NCBI GenBank assembly: GCA_014860565.1
Contig: JACZJN010000134.1
Coordinates: 1-43,000 of the forward strand
Source: Bacteroidota bacterium
GTDB lineage: Bacteria > Bacteroidota > Ignavibacteria > SZUA-365
DNA length: 43,000 nucleotides
Direction of reading: 5' to 3'
Below the pieces are notes generated by a model. It was not told where the DNA came from, ran no database searches, and saw nothing but the letters and a program-made list of their open reading frames with translations. Below are positions 34,101 through 41,955 of this stretch, in pieces. Numbering within the stretch: the first letter of the stretch is position 1; every line of letters starts with the position of its first letter. Both the position numbers and the translations under genes were made by a program.

Positions 34101-34141
34101 CAGGGTATTCGCATTTCCCCTCCATAGCGGGCAACTATTTC

Positions 34142-34157
34142 TGGCATGATGGTTGCA
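34142..34157 (+). promoter_or_regulatory. Candidate sigma-54 promoter of the small-protein/barrel operon
   Basis: TGGCATGATGGTTGCA matches TGGCACG-N4-TTGCW with a single change (C to T at position 6). GG is at 34143-34144 and GC at 34155-34156, with exactly 10 bases between. Transcription would start near 34168, 29 bases before the ATG. The promoter immediately follows the gene for a sigma-54 activator. Confidence 0.8.
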
Positions 34158-34196
34158 TTTATTAAGCTGTACCTTCGTATACACCTAGAGGTCCTT

Positions 34197-34553
34197 ATGA
34201 AACACATCACTTTCCTCTTCGTCATCACTGTTCTACTGGTCGGTCTTGGCAGCAACGCCTCCGCACAGCAGAAACAGGATGGGAAAGACGGCAAGACCGC
34301 AGTCACCAAGCAGACCACGCAGAATCCGGGTCCGCGCTTCATTGATGAAGACGGCGACGGAATCTGCGACCATCAGGCAGATGGCACGTCACAGCAGCGT
34401 CAGCATGCACGCCAGGGCACCGGCAACGGTAACGGTACCGGCACCGGATCGTGCACTGGCACCGCACAGCGTGCACGACTCCGCGATGGTTCCTGTGGTG
34501 ACGGCGCGGCACCTTCCGGTGCCACGCGCAAAGGCCGCCAACAGGCAAAGTAA
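34197..34553 (+). CDS. Small exported protein with TSP3/dockerin-like calcium loop
   Basis: A 118-residue protein. ATG at 34197 with AGAGG 5 bases upstream. Residues 1-23 are a signal peptide (SNASA, then QQKQD). The mature part is hydrophilic, with one calcium-loop-like motif RFIDEDGDGICD (about 47-58), then an Asn/Gly/Thr/Gln-rich stretch and a Cys-containing tail with SCTGTAQRARLRDG and GSCGDG. The D-x-D-G-D-G-x-x-D spacing fits thrombospondin type 3 or dockerin calcium loops better than a canonical EF-hand. The loop and the C-[ST]-G-T motif recur in the next gene's product, so the two are probably paralogues. First gene behind the sigma-54 promoter. Function unknown. Confidence 0.85.
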   Translation: MKHITFLFVITVLLVGLGSNASAQQKQDGKDGKTAVTKQTTQNPGPRFIDEDGDGICDHQADGTSQQRQHARQGTGNGNGTGTGSCTGTAQRARLRDGSCGDGAAPSGATRKGRQQAK

Positions 34554-34560
34554 CGGAAAC

Positions 34561-34590
34561 GGCGGGCGGCACATCGCCGTCCGCCATTTT
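34561..34590 (+). other. Intercistronic hairpin between the two small-protein genes
   Basis: GGCGGGCGGC (34561-34570), ACAT loop, and CGCCGTCCGCC nearby can pair with one G-T, followed by ATTTTC. It lies between the two small genes and could stabilise the mRNA end or attenuate downstream expression. Confidence 0.4.
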
Positions 34591-34604
34591 CAAGGAGCAC
34601 AGAA

Positions 34605-34949
34605 ATGAAAATCACCTTCTTCCTCATAGCACTCGCCCTCAGCACCTCTCCGTTGTTTGCACAGGATAAACCTGAAAGCAAAACCACCGACGCGGGGAAA
34701 CAGGCGCAGATTCAGCAGCAGAAAGACCGCCCTACGTTCGTGGACGAAAACGGAGACGGCCTGGATGACCGCATCAACAAAGATGAACAGATAGGCGGAA
34801 GTACAAACGGACAGGGACGTCAGCTGCGCCAGCATCGCCGTGACCATTTCATCGATCAGGACGGCGACGGCATTAATGACGACCGCTGCAGCGGCACAGG
34901 CCTGCGGCAGGGACGTCGCCGCGGCGCAGCCAAGGGAGGGGGCGAATGA
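34605..34949 (+). CDS. Small exported protein with two TSP3/dockerin-like calcium loops
   Basis: A 114-residue protein. AAGGAG lies 8 bases before the ATG. Residues 1-19 are a signal peptide (SPLFA, then QDKPE). Two near-identical loops, FVDENGDGLDDR (about 45-56) and FIDQDGDGINDDR (about 83-95), are joined by a Gln/Arg/Gly-rich spacer; the tail is RCSGTGLRQGRRRG, very basic, with a single Cys. It shares the F-[IV]-D-x-[DN]-G-D-G loop and C-[ST]-G-T motif with the preceding product. Calcium binding is likely from the motif; the Arg-rich tail could interact with lipopolysaccharide (inference). Its last bases overlap the start of the barrel gene (ATGA), so translation is coupled. Confidence 0.85.
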   Translation: MKITFFLIALALSTSPLFAQDKPESKTTDAGKQAQIQQQKDRPTFVDENGDGLDDRINKDEQIGGSTNGQGRQLRQHRRDHFIDQDGDGINDDRCSGTGLRQGRRRGAAKGGGE

Positions 34950-36259
34950 TGCGACGCATGATTATTCTCCTGCTGCTTCTCGGCAGCAGTCCGGCGAGCG
35001 CACAATGGCTCGGAACAGTTTCCATCGAAAGCGGCTATGACGACAACATGTTTCACAATTACAACGCTGCCGCCGCTGCCTCGACCGATTTCACGCTGAT
35101 GTACGGATTCTTTCCCGAAGAAGGGAACTGGGCTCTCAACTATTCCGGCGTACTGACGACTTTCTCCCAATATGCGGAACGCATGTATTCCACCCATACT
35201 CTTGGGACATCGTGGACGCATCAGTACGGCGAGAACGACGTCAACAATGTGACCATCCTTGGAGTCGGGAGCATGCGCTTCGACCGTGAGGATTACACGC
35301 TGTACGATTACACACAGATGGTCGGTTCCGTTTCTCTCCGTCAGCAGGTGATGGGAGATCTCCCCGTACTGGCTTCCTACCGCGCCCGGTATCGAAGCTA
35401 CCCGAATTTCGGGGAACTGAGCTACCTCGAACATTTCGCATCGATCGGAACCATGCTCTTCTTTGAATCGCGCACCAGTGTTCGCTTACAGGCAGATCTT
35501 GGCTTTAAAAACTATATCTCTTCCGTAACCGTCGTTGATCCGACGAGCAGCGGATTTACCTCGCCGCAGACCGGGCTCACCGTCGATGGAGGCGGCAACG
35601 GAGGGGGAGGCAACGGCAATGCTGGCGGCGGAAATGGTGGTAGCGGCAGCAGCGGCGGCGGAAACAGTGGTATCGGAAACGGTGCTGGCAACGGGTCGGG
35701 AAGAATGGCCGTTGGTGGCCCGGGTGGAGGAATGGAGAGCAGTGTCGAGTATCTGGTTTTCGAGGAACCCTCCACCAGTCAGCTCAGCACCTGGATCAAT
35801 ATCGGACAGGGCCTCACCGATGGGACAGGGCTCAGCCTGCGCTATCTGCAGCGCTGGAACCTGACAGACCGCGGCCGTGCCTTCATCGGTGGAGCCGTGG
35901 ACTTCATCGGCGAGGAAGAACTCTTCGACGATCCCTACAGCTATGAAAGCAAAGAATTCACATTGACGCTGACCCAGGTCCTTCCCTGGACAATGAAGCT
36001 CAGGGCGGGCGGCTATTACCTGTACAAGACCTACGGGTACCCGTCGACGCTCGACTATTCAGACCCCAGCGTGCCTTCGCGCAATGACGATCGCATGGGA
36101 GGATGGCTGACGGTCAGCAAGGCGATCGGAGGCAATTGGCTTCTCTTCAGTGGACTCGATATTTCACTCGGATATGTGTATCTGCGAAATCAGTCGAACA
36201 CGAGCTACTACGATTACAGCAGTAATTCCGTCACTCTTGGAATCAGTACTGATTTCTGA
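34946..36259 (+). CDS. Outer-membrane beta-barrel protein with glycine-rich loop
   Basis: A 437-residue exported protein. Residues 1-19 are a signal peptide (SPASA, then QWLG). The mature chain is a run of amphipathic beta-strands with aromatic girdle residues, ending YSSNSVTLGISTDF with terminal Phe, as expected of an outer-membrane barrel. A stretch at about 213-255 is almost entirely Gly, Asn and Ser, and is probably a large surface or periplasmic loop. No family is recognised. It is translated with the small calcium-loop protein (4-base overlap, ATGA) in the sigma-54 operon, so the barrel and the small proteins probably act together. The second Met at 34949 is an alternative start. A strong terminator follows. 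Confidence 0.82.
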   Translation: MMRRMIILLLLLGSSPASAQWLGTVSIESGYDDNMFHNYNAAAAASTDFTLMYGFFPEEGNWALNYSGVLTTFSQYAERMYSTHTLGTSWTHQYGENDVNNVTILGVGSMRFDREDYTLYDYTQMVGSVSLRQQVMGDLPVLASYRARYRSYPNFGELSYLEHFASIGTMLFFESRTSVRLQADLGFKNYISSVTVVDPTSSGFTSPQTGLTVDGGGNGGGGNGNAGGGNGGSGSSGGGNSGIGNGAGNGSGRMAVGGPGGGMESSVEYLVFEEPSTSQLSTWINIGQGLTDGTGLSLRYLQRWNLTDRGRAFIGGAVDFIGEEELFDDPYSYESKEFTLTLTQVLPWTMKLRAGGYYLYKTYGYPSTLDYSDPSVPSRNDDRMGGWLTVSKAIGGNWLLFSGLDISLGYVYLRNQSNTSYYDYSSNSVTLGISTDF

Positions 36260-36274
36260 CACATTCTCTCCTGC

Positions 36275-36315
36275 ATAATAAGAAAGGGGTGCGCGTGGCA
36301 CCCCTTTCTTATTAT
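36275..36315. terminator. Bidirectional terminator between barrel and phosphatase genes
   Basis: Perfect 18-base inverted repeat (36275-36292 and 36298-36315, core AGAAAGGGGTGC / GCACCCCTTTCT) with a 5-base loop. The stop codon of the minus-strand phosphatase gene (36312-36314) lies inside the right arm. Confidence 0.85.
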
Positions 36316-37232
36316 CGACGAAGATCCGCGGTCTCATGCAGCAGCGCACCATGACTGTCGAACACCCGGATGCACATTTTTTCTTTCGAGAAATCGAGCC
36401 TGAAAAAGCCTAGAGAACTCGATGCGAATTCCGAATTCTTCCCCATTGACGTCTTCCGTGTCCCCCCACCTCCTCCACTGATGATATAGCGCACGCCATT
36501 GATCCTGCGCATGAGCTGAAGGTCATGTTCGTGACCATCGAGGTATGCACCGACACCGTACTTTTCGAGCAGCGGGGCGAGCTGTTTGACAAGCACGGGC
36601 GTATCACCGTAATGGCCGTGTGAATACACGGGATGATGCCCGATCACAAGAGTGTAATCCTCGTGGGCCAACGCCAGTGCGGAGTCGATCCACCGAAGGT
36701 GCTTTTTCCTCGCAGCAGCGCTCCCGACGAGTTGCTGCGTATCTATTCCGATCAACCGAACGCTCAGGGCGCCATCCTCACTCTTGAATACGGTGCTCCA
36801 TCCGTACCCTGGCATATGCCAGCGTGTAATGCTTCCATCGGGAAGGACATGTCCGGTATACGCCACCTGCGCATCGGGACTGCTGCGATAATCATGGTTA
36901 CCGAGCACGGCCCAGAAAGGAACCGGAAGTTTGTCCGCAGGATAAATGTTTTCAAACTTGCTCCGCCATTGCGGGTCATCCACGCTCTTCACACCGGAAG
37001 GATAAATGTTGTCCCCCGTACTGATCACCGCGTCCACCCGAGACATCGCGTGCTGCATGGCCATGGCACTTCCAACCTGGCGGGCCCCCTTTCCCCCTGT
37101 ACCCCAATCGCCGACGACGAGGAAAGAAACACCACTCTGTGCGCGAAGGCCAGGCGCGGCGGTGCAGAGGAGAAGGACAAGAAGAGCATGCGTAGCGGAA
37201 TGCCTGACGATCGTTCGAAGAATTTTCTGCAT
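36312..37232 (-). CDS. Exported metallophosphoesterase, purple-acid-phosphatase type
   Basis: A 306-residue binuclear-metal phosphatase. Residues 1-31 are a signal peptide (PGLRA, then QSGV). The five metal/substrate motifs are in order: GDWG (41-44), GDNIY (71-75 region), GNHD, GHHPVYSHG, and GHEHDLQ. This order is that of tartrate-resistant/purple acid phosphatases (ACP5-like), which hydrolyse phosphomonoesters. The Tyr in GDNIYP is the residue that gives purple acid phosphatases their iron-tyrosinate colour. Length fits the small, mammalian-like form. With the alkaline phosphatase at 19475, the window encodes two exported phosphatases. It converges on the sigma-54 operon and shares its terminator. 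It probably scavenges phosphate in the periplasm. Confidence 0.92.
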   Translation of the reverse strand: MQKILRTIVRHSATHALLVLLLCTAAPGLRAQSGVSFLVVGDWGTGGKGARQVGSAMAMQHAMSRVDAVISTGDNIYPSGVKSVDDPQWRSKFENIYPADKLPVPFWAVLGNHDYRSSPDAQVAYTGHVLPDGSITRWHMPGYGWSTVFKSEDGALSVRLIGIDTQQLVGSAAARKKHLRWIDSALALAHEDYTLVIGHHPVYSHGHYGDTPVLVKQLAPLLEKYGVGAYLDGHEHDLQLMRRINGVRYIISGGGGGTRKTSMGKNSEFASSSLGFFRLDFSKEKMCIRVFDSHGALLHETADLRR

Positions 37233-37328
37233 CGGAACTTTACCGGAATTATTTGGCTTATATCAGGGTCATCATTTCTTCAAATTACGTTTTTTCAGAA
37301 GAGTACAATAATACGGAGCACTTGCACA

Positions 37329-38798
37329 ATGAGCCGCATCACAGTGATCGGGTCCGGTTTTGGCGGAATGGGTTCCGCCCTTCGCCTGCTTGCCGCCGGG
37401 CACGACGTCACCGTCATCGAGAAGCTCGACAAACCCGGCGGACGGGCCTATGTATTCGAGCAGGACGGGTTCAAGTTCGACGCCGGTCCGACAGTCATCA
37501 CCGCGCCCTGGCTGATTCACGAACTCTTCGAGTTATTCGGGAAGAGCAGCGAAAGCTACGTGCGCATCGTCCCGGTCCATCCATTCTACCGTATCTACTT
37601 CTCCGACCACACATCTTTCGAATACAACAACGAGCCGGGCTTCATCGAGGAGAACATCCGACGCTTCAATCCCGACGATGTCGCGGGATACAGGGCCTTC
37701 ATGGAGAAAACCCGGCCGATATTCGAGAAGGGATTTCTCGAACTCGCCGACAAGCCCTTTCTGACGATCGGCAGCATGTTCAAGGTGCTTCCGGATCTGG
37801 TGAAACTGGGTTCGCACCGCAGCGTCTATTCGTACGTATCGAAATTCATCAAAGACCCGCGGCTTCGTATGGTCTTCACCTTCCACCCGCTCCTTGTCGG
37901 CGGCAATCCGTTTCACACGACTTCCATTTATTCGATGATTCATTATCTCGAAAAGGAATGGGGGGTGCATTATGCAATGGGCGGGACGGGCGAAGTGATT
38001 CGCGCGTTCGTGAAGCTGTTCGAGGAAGAAGGCGGCAAGCTCATGCTGAATACGGAGGTCGAATCGATAGATGTGCGCGAGGGACGCGCTCGCGGCGTGC
38101 GTCTTCGAGACGGATCGTTCATCGAGTCCGACGCGGTGGTTTCAAATGCGGATGTCGCCTATACCTATCTGAACATGATCGATCGATCACAGCGCAAGAA
38201 ATACACGGATGGGAAGCTGCAGCGGATGCGTTATTCGATGTCGCTGTTCGTGATCTATTTCGGAACGACGCGCCAGTATCCCGACATCGCCCATCATGAC
38301 ATCATCCTCAGTCATCGCTATCGCGAACTGCTTGAGGATATTTTCACCAACAAGATTCTTGCGGACGATTTCTCGCTCTATCTCCATCGTCCAACCGCGA
38401 CTGATCCGTCCATGGCCCCGGAGGGCTGCGATGCGTTTTATGCGCTGGTTCCCGTTCCTCACAATGCATCGGGCATCAACTGGGTAGAGGAAGCGCCGCG
38501 ATTCAAGGAAAAGATCATGGCTTTCCTCGAGAAGCATTATCTCCCCGATCTGCGGAAACACCTGGCTACGGAGCGCGTGTTCACGCCCGATGATTTCGAG
38601 TCCCGGCTCAACAGCTATCTTGGTTCCGCATTTTCGATCGAGCCCGTTCTCACGCAAAGCGCATGGTTTCGCCCTCATAACCGTAGCGAAGATGTTGAAA
38701 ATTTGTATTTTACCGGCGCCGGCACACATCCGGGCGCGGGTCTTCCCGGTGTGCTCTCCTCGTCGAAAATTGTGGAGAAACTGATCGGTCCGGCCTGA
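37329..38798 (+). CDS. crtI: Phytoene desaturase-family FAD enzyme (CrtI type)
   Basis: A 489-residue carotenoid desaturase/isomerase-family flavoprotein. Residues 3-35 are the FAD-binding Rossmann motif (VIGSGFGGMGSALRLLAAGH, then VTVIEK). FKFDAGPTVIT, MGGTGEVIRAFVKLFEEEGG and VVSNADVAYTYLNM are family motifs, and the C-terminal NLYFTGAGTHPGAGLPGVLS is the diagnostic second FAD segment. Length is standard (about 490). The ATG at 37329 sets the dinucleotide motif at the very N-terminus as in CrtI; the frame is open upstream to 36633 but runs antisense to the phosphatase gene. No phytoene synthase (crtB) is in the window, so a related enzyme (CrtN, CrtD) or retinoid/carotenoid oxidase is possible. 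The next gene starts 36 bases later. Confidence 0.85.
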   Translation: MSRITVIGSGFGGMGSALRLLAAGHDVTVIEKLDKPGGRAYVFEQDGFKFDAGPTVITAPWLIHELFELFGKSSESYVRIVPVHPFYRIYFSDHTSFEYNNEPGFIEENIRRFNPDDVAGYRAFMEKTRPIFEKGFLELADKPFLTIGSMFKVLPDLVKLGSHRSVYSYVSKFIKDPRLRMVFTFHPLLVGGNPFHTTSIYSMIHYLEKEWGVHYAMGGTGEVIRAFVKLFEEEGGKLMLNTEVESIDVREGRARGVRLRDGSFIESDAVVSNADVAYTYLNMIDRSQRKKYTDGKLQRMRYSMSLFVIYFGTTRQYPDIAHHDIILSHRYRELLEDIFTNKILADDFSLYLHRPTATDPSMAPEGCDAFYALVPVPHNASGINWVEEAPRFKEKIMAFLEKHYLPDLRKHLATERVFTPDDFESRLNSYLGSAFSIEPVLTQSAWFRPHNRSEDVENLYFTGAGTHPGAGLPGVLSSSKIVEKLIGPA

Positions 38799-38834
38799 TC
38801 TCGCATCGACTGTTCCACAGCATTGCATAGATAG

Positions 38835-39968
38835 ATGAATGGCGAACTGACACAACCCGCGGAGAAGACCCCGCCGTGTTGGCTCTTATACGGCGCCAAC
38901 GGATACACGGGGAAAATTATCGCGGAGGAAGCGCAGCGCCGCGGAATGCGCCCCTTGCTCGCAGGCCGCAACCGTGAGGCCGTTGCCGCTTTGGCGGAAG
39001 CACTCGGGCTGGAATATCGTGTGTTCGATCTCGCATCCCATGATGAGATCGTTTCCGCGCTTCAGGATGTGGAGGTGGTGCTCCACTGCGCCGGTCCTTT
39101 CACCGCCACTTCCCGTCCGATGGTAGACGCCTGTATCTCTGCAGGCGCGCATTACATGGATATTACCGGTGAGATTCCTGTCCTTGAATCACTGTTCGCT
39201 CTTCATGACACTGCCGTGCATGCGGGAATTTCGATTATCCCCGGTGCCGGATTCGACGTCGTGCCAACCGATTGTCTGGCACTTTCACTCAAGGAAGAAA
39301 TGCCGGACGCGACATCCCTTCGCCTCGCTTTCGCCGGCAAGGTGACGCAAAGTCCGGGGACGTGGCGCGCGACGCTGGAAGCGATTCCCCGTTGCGGAGC
39401 TATCCGCCGGGACGGCAAACTCGTTACCGTCCCCCATGCTTGGCGGGCCACCCGCATTCACTTCGATGATAAACCGCGCAGCGTCATGACGATTCCCTGG
39501 GGGGACGTCAGTTCGGCGTGGCGCAGTACACGCATTCCCAATATCATGGTTTTTGGAGGCGTTCCCAGGCTGTCGATCGCCGCCATGCAATTGTTTCGCG
39601 GCATTGTCTGTACTGTGATGGGTGTACCCGCTCTTCAGCGAGCCCTCAAATCGATGGTTTCATGGTTTGTGCGCGGTCCCGGGGAAAGGCATCGCAAGAC
39701 TGAAGTGTACCATCTCCGTGGCGACGTATGGAATGACCGTGGAGAACATGCAGCACGCTTCATGGTGACACCCGAGGGATACGCCTGCACGGTGCTCACT
39801 TCGCTCGCGATTCTCGAGACACTGCTTGAGGGAAAAATCGCCCCGGGAGTATGGACACCGGCTCAGGCGATGGGGAGCGGATTCGCAGCCACGCTGCCCG
39901 GTTTCAGGGTCATGGAGTGCGCCGACACGGTTCCGCAACCGGGGTCAGAGTACGCCTTCGATTCCTGA
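38835..39968 (+). CDS. Saccharopine dehydrogenase-like NAD(P)-binding protein
   Basis: A 377-residue Rossmann-fold protein. The N-terminal motif LLYGANGYTGKIIAEEAQRRG (17-37) with GRN at 53-55 is the nucleotide-binding site of the saccharopine dehydrogenase-like/trans-acting enoyl reductase group. VVLHCAGPFTATSRPMVDAC and HYMDITGEIPVLE are further family motifs, as is GAGFDVVPTDCLAL. True saccharopine dehydrogenase is not implied; members include enoyl reductases acting on lipids. It follows the CrtI gene by 36 bases on the same strand, so a common role in isoprenoid or lipid modification is possible. Its last 24 bases overlap the end of the convergent MarC gene. Confidence 0.87.
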   Translation: MNGELTQPAEKTPPCWLLYGANGYTGKIIAEEAQRRGMRPLLAGRNREAVAALAEALGLEYRVFDLASHDEIVSALQDVEVVLHCAGPFTATSRPMVDACISAGAHYMDITGEIPVLESLFALHDTAVHAGISIIPGAGFDVVPTDCLALSLKEEMPDATSLRLAFAGKVTQSPGTWRATLEAIPRCGAIRRDGKLVTVPHAWRATRIHFDDKPRSVMTIPWGDVSSAWRSTRIPNIMVFGGVPRLSIAAMQLFRGIVCTVMGVPALQRALKSMVSWFVRGPGERHRKTEVYHLRGDVWNDRGEHAARFMVTPEGYACTVLTSLAILETLLEGKIAPGVWTPAQAMGSGFAATLPGFRVMECADTVPQPGSEYAFDS

Positions 39969-40523
39969 CCGGATCATCATGACGGCGATGCCCGCCATGA
40001 ACAGGGACGCGACTTTGGCAAAGGCCTGCGATCCTGCCTCGCCCATGATGCGGATAATCCACTTCGAATTCAGCAAGACAATCAGTACGACAACACAGTT
40101 CGCCACCAGCGCGCCCATGGTGATCGCCAGGCCCTGCGCGTCGACGAGGATCAGGATGGTGGTCATTCCAGCGGGTCCCATGATCAGTGGAATGCCGATC
40201 GGTACCACGCCGACGTTGGAACGCGGCTTCCGCCGTTCTTCAGGCGAAGAGGAAGCCAGGTCCTGGATCGCCAGCACCAGCAGCACGATGCCGCCGCCGA
40301 TGCGGAAATCGTTGGAAGTGATGCCCAGAAAATCGAAGAGTGCGGTGCCTGAAAACATGAAAAGAATGGCGATGATAAATGCAGTGCCGGTGGCACTGTA
40401 GATCAGCCGGTGCAGTTCCTTGCGCTCCATCCCCTGTGTCAGGCCAAGAAAGAGCGGGATGAGCCCGAGTGTATCCATTGCCACGAAGAGGGGGATGAAC
40501 GATTGAATAAATGATTCGAACAT
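39945..40523 (-). CDS. MarC-family integral membrane protein
   Basis: A 192-residue inner-membrane protein with six hydrophobic segments. Family motifs are seen: FVAMDTLGLIPLFLGL, FRIGGGIVLLVLAIQDL, and the central PIGIPLIMGPAGMTTIL, equivalent to the PLAIPLIAGPGAI motif of MarC/YchE proteins. The family was once linked to multiple antibiotic resistance, but this has not held up and its function is unknown. Its gene ends inside the last codons of the convergent saccharopine dehydrogenase-like gene (24-base overlap), and lies 97 bases upstream of engB's end on the same strand, without clear coupling. Confidence 0.9.
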   Translation of the reverse strand: MFESFIQSFIPLFVAMDTLGLIPLFLGLTQGMERKELHRLIYSATGTAFIIAILFMFSGTALFDFLGITSNDFRIGGGIVLLVLAIQDLASSSPEERRKPRSNVGVVPIGIPLIMGPAGMTTILILVDAQGLAITMGALVANCVVVLIVLLNSKWIIRIMGEAGSQAFAKVASLFMAGIAVMMIRSGIEGVL

Positions 40524-40620
40524 GATCTTTCAAATGAGAGGAGTGGAGGTGTCGGACGCATCCTCGCCCGCCTCGTTGCGGGGTATTCGGATGCTATTCT
40601 CTGTAATATGTGCCGGGAGG

Positions 40621-41211
40621 TCAGGGAGCTTCGATACGTGTAAAGATGGAGGTGAGCAGTTCTTTCTTGCCGGTCCCCTTCAGGCTGGAGAGCATGATGC
40701 AGTTTCCGCGGTAGCCGAGCTGCAGGAAGGCCTCTCCCAGACTGCGCTCCTGGCGCACGCGCTCTCCCTGTTTGAGCTTGTCGACCTTGGTCAGCGCCAC
40801 CTGCAGCGGCAGTCCCTGCTGAACGAGCCACTGCATGACCTGCGCATCGGATTCCTGCAGCGGGAGGCGCGAATCGATCAGTTGCAGCACCATGGCGATC
40901 GGTCGGCCGATTTCAAAATAGGTTGTGATCAGCTTTCCCCATTCTCGCCGATCTTTCTGCGACGCCTTCGCGTAGCCATATCCGGGCAGATCGACAAATC
41001 GCATGCGTCCATCGACGAGAAAAAAGTTGATCTGCTGCGTCTTTCCCGGAGTCGAGCTGACGCGCGCGAGCTGCTTGGCACCGACGAGCATATTTAGCAG
41101 TGAGGATTTCCCGACATTCGAACGCCCTGCGAAGGCGATCTCCGGGAAGTCCGCCGTCGGGAACTGCTGCGGCGTGGCCGCACCTGTTTCAAAAAGTGTG
41201 CGTAGTTGCAT
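40621..41211 (-). CDS. engB: Ribosome biogenesis GTPase EngB/YsxC
   Basis: A 196-residue P-loop GTPase needed in other bacteria for late assembly of the 50S ribosomal subunit. Motifs: G1 GRSNVGKSS (29-37), G2 region STPGKTQQINFF, G3 DLPGYGYA (74-81), G4 TKVDK (about 140-144), and SSLKGTG as G5. The length is standard for the family. The start codon directly follows the U-run of the rplQ terminator (3 bases between), leaving no room for a ribosome site; no other in-frame start is seen before G1. It may rely on its own promoter within the terminator, on read-through, or on a later start that I cannot identify. Its position after rpoA and rplQ makes sense for a ribosome assembly factor. Confidence 0.93.
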   Translation of the reverse strand: MQLRTLFETGAATPQQFPTADFPEIAFAGRSNVGKSSLLNMLVGAKQLARVSSTPGKTQQINFFLVDGRMRFVDLPGYGYAKASQKDRREWGKLITTYFEIGRPIAMVLQLIDSRLPLQESDAQVMQWLVQQGLPLQVALTKVDKLKQGERVRQERSLGEAFLQLGYRGNCIMLSSLKGTGKKELLTSIFTRIEAP

Positions 41212-41214
41212 GCT

Positions 41215-41249
41215 AAAAAAAACGCCGTGGAGTTGACCGCCACGGCGTT
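41215..41249 (-). terminator. Intrinsic terminator of the rpoA-rplQ operon
   Basis: On the minus strand, AACGCCGTGG (41249-41240) pairs with CCACGGCGTT (41230-41221), followed by a run of eight T (41222-41215). It lies 20 bases after the rplQ stop and ends 3 bases before the engB start codon. Confidence 0.85.
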
Positions 41250-41268
41250 ATTGCTAATCGTACAGTGG

Positions 41269-41934
41269 TCAGGCTTCCTTCGTGCCTTCCTCGGCATCGG
41301 CGGCGGGCGCTTCCTCGGCAGGTGCCTGATCGGCGACAGCTTCGGCCACATCGGCGGCTTCGGCAATCACGGGGGCTTCCTGGATTTCCTCGGCAACGGC
41401 TTTATCCGCTTCGACAGCGACGGCTTCGTCAGCCGGGGCTGTAGTGGCCGTGGTCTTCGCCTTGCGCTCTTCCGCGGCTTTCCGGCGCTGGGCTGCGGCC
41501 TTCGACCGTGCCGCGCGCTCCTTGCGCTGCTTCGTGTCCTGTGCCTCGTTATAGTCGACCAGCTCGATGACCGCCATTTCGGCGCCATCACCCAGGCGAT
41601 GACCGAGTTTCAGAACGCGCGTGTAGCCACCCGGGCGCTTGCCGACCTTCTCCGCGATCTCGGAGAACAGTATCTGCACCGCTTCCTTGTCGCGGATGAA
41701 CTTGGCGATTTCGCGGCGTGCATGCACGTCCACGGCTTCACCACTTTTCTCGCGCATGTAGGCATCGCGGGCGCGGGTGATCAACGGCTCGACAATGCGG
41801 CGCGTTTCCTTTGCCTTGGCCGAGGTCGTCTGAATGCGTTTGTGCTTGATCAGCGCCGTCGACAGTGCCGAAAGCAGTGCTTTACGATGGCTTGCGGATC
41901 GGCTGAGTCTTCTTCCAACTTTTGCGTGTCTCAT
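41269..41934 (-). CDS. rplQ: 50S ribosomal protein L17 with long acidic-Ala tail
   Basis: Residues 1-130 are a normal L17, which binds 23S rRNA at the exit-tunnel side of the large subunit: [20 protein letters not shown], then [20 protein letters not shown], and the C-terminal [25 protein letters not shown]. The protein is 221 residues against about 120-130 in E. coli. The extra 85 residues start with a very basic stretch ([24 protein letters not shown], about 138-162) and continue as an Ala/Glu/Asp/Pro-rich tail; tails of this kind occur on L17 in FCB bacteria and are probably disordered. It starts 21 bases after rpoA and shares its transcript. Confidence 0.96.
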   Translation of the reverse strand: MRHAKVGRRLSRSASHRKALLSALSTALIKHKRIQTTSAKAKETRRIVEPLITRARDAYMREKSGEAVDVHARREIAKFIRDKEAVQILFSEIAEKVGKRPGGYTRVLKLGHRLGDGAEMAVIELVDYNEAQDTKQRKERAARSKAAAQRRKAAEERKAKTTATTAPADEAVAVEADKAVAEEIQEAPVIAEAADVAEAVADQAPAEEAPAADAEEGTKEA

Positions 41935-41955
41935 TTTTTCTCTCTATTCCTCGAA

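Noticed and set aside
36633-37328. Extension of the CrtI frame upstream of ATG 37329
   Set aside because: It lies antisense to the phosphatase gene and the added residues are not protein-like; the FAD motif begins right after the ATG at 37329.
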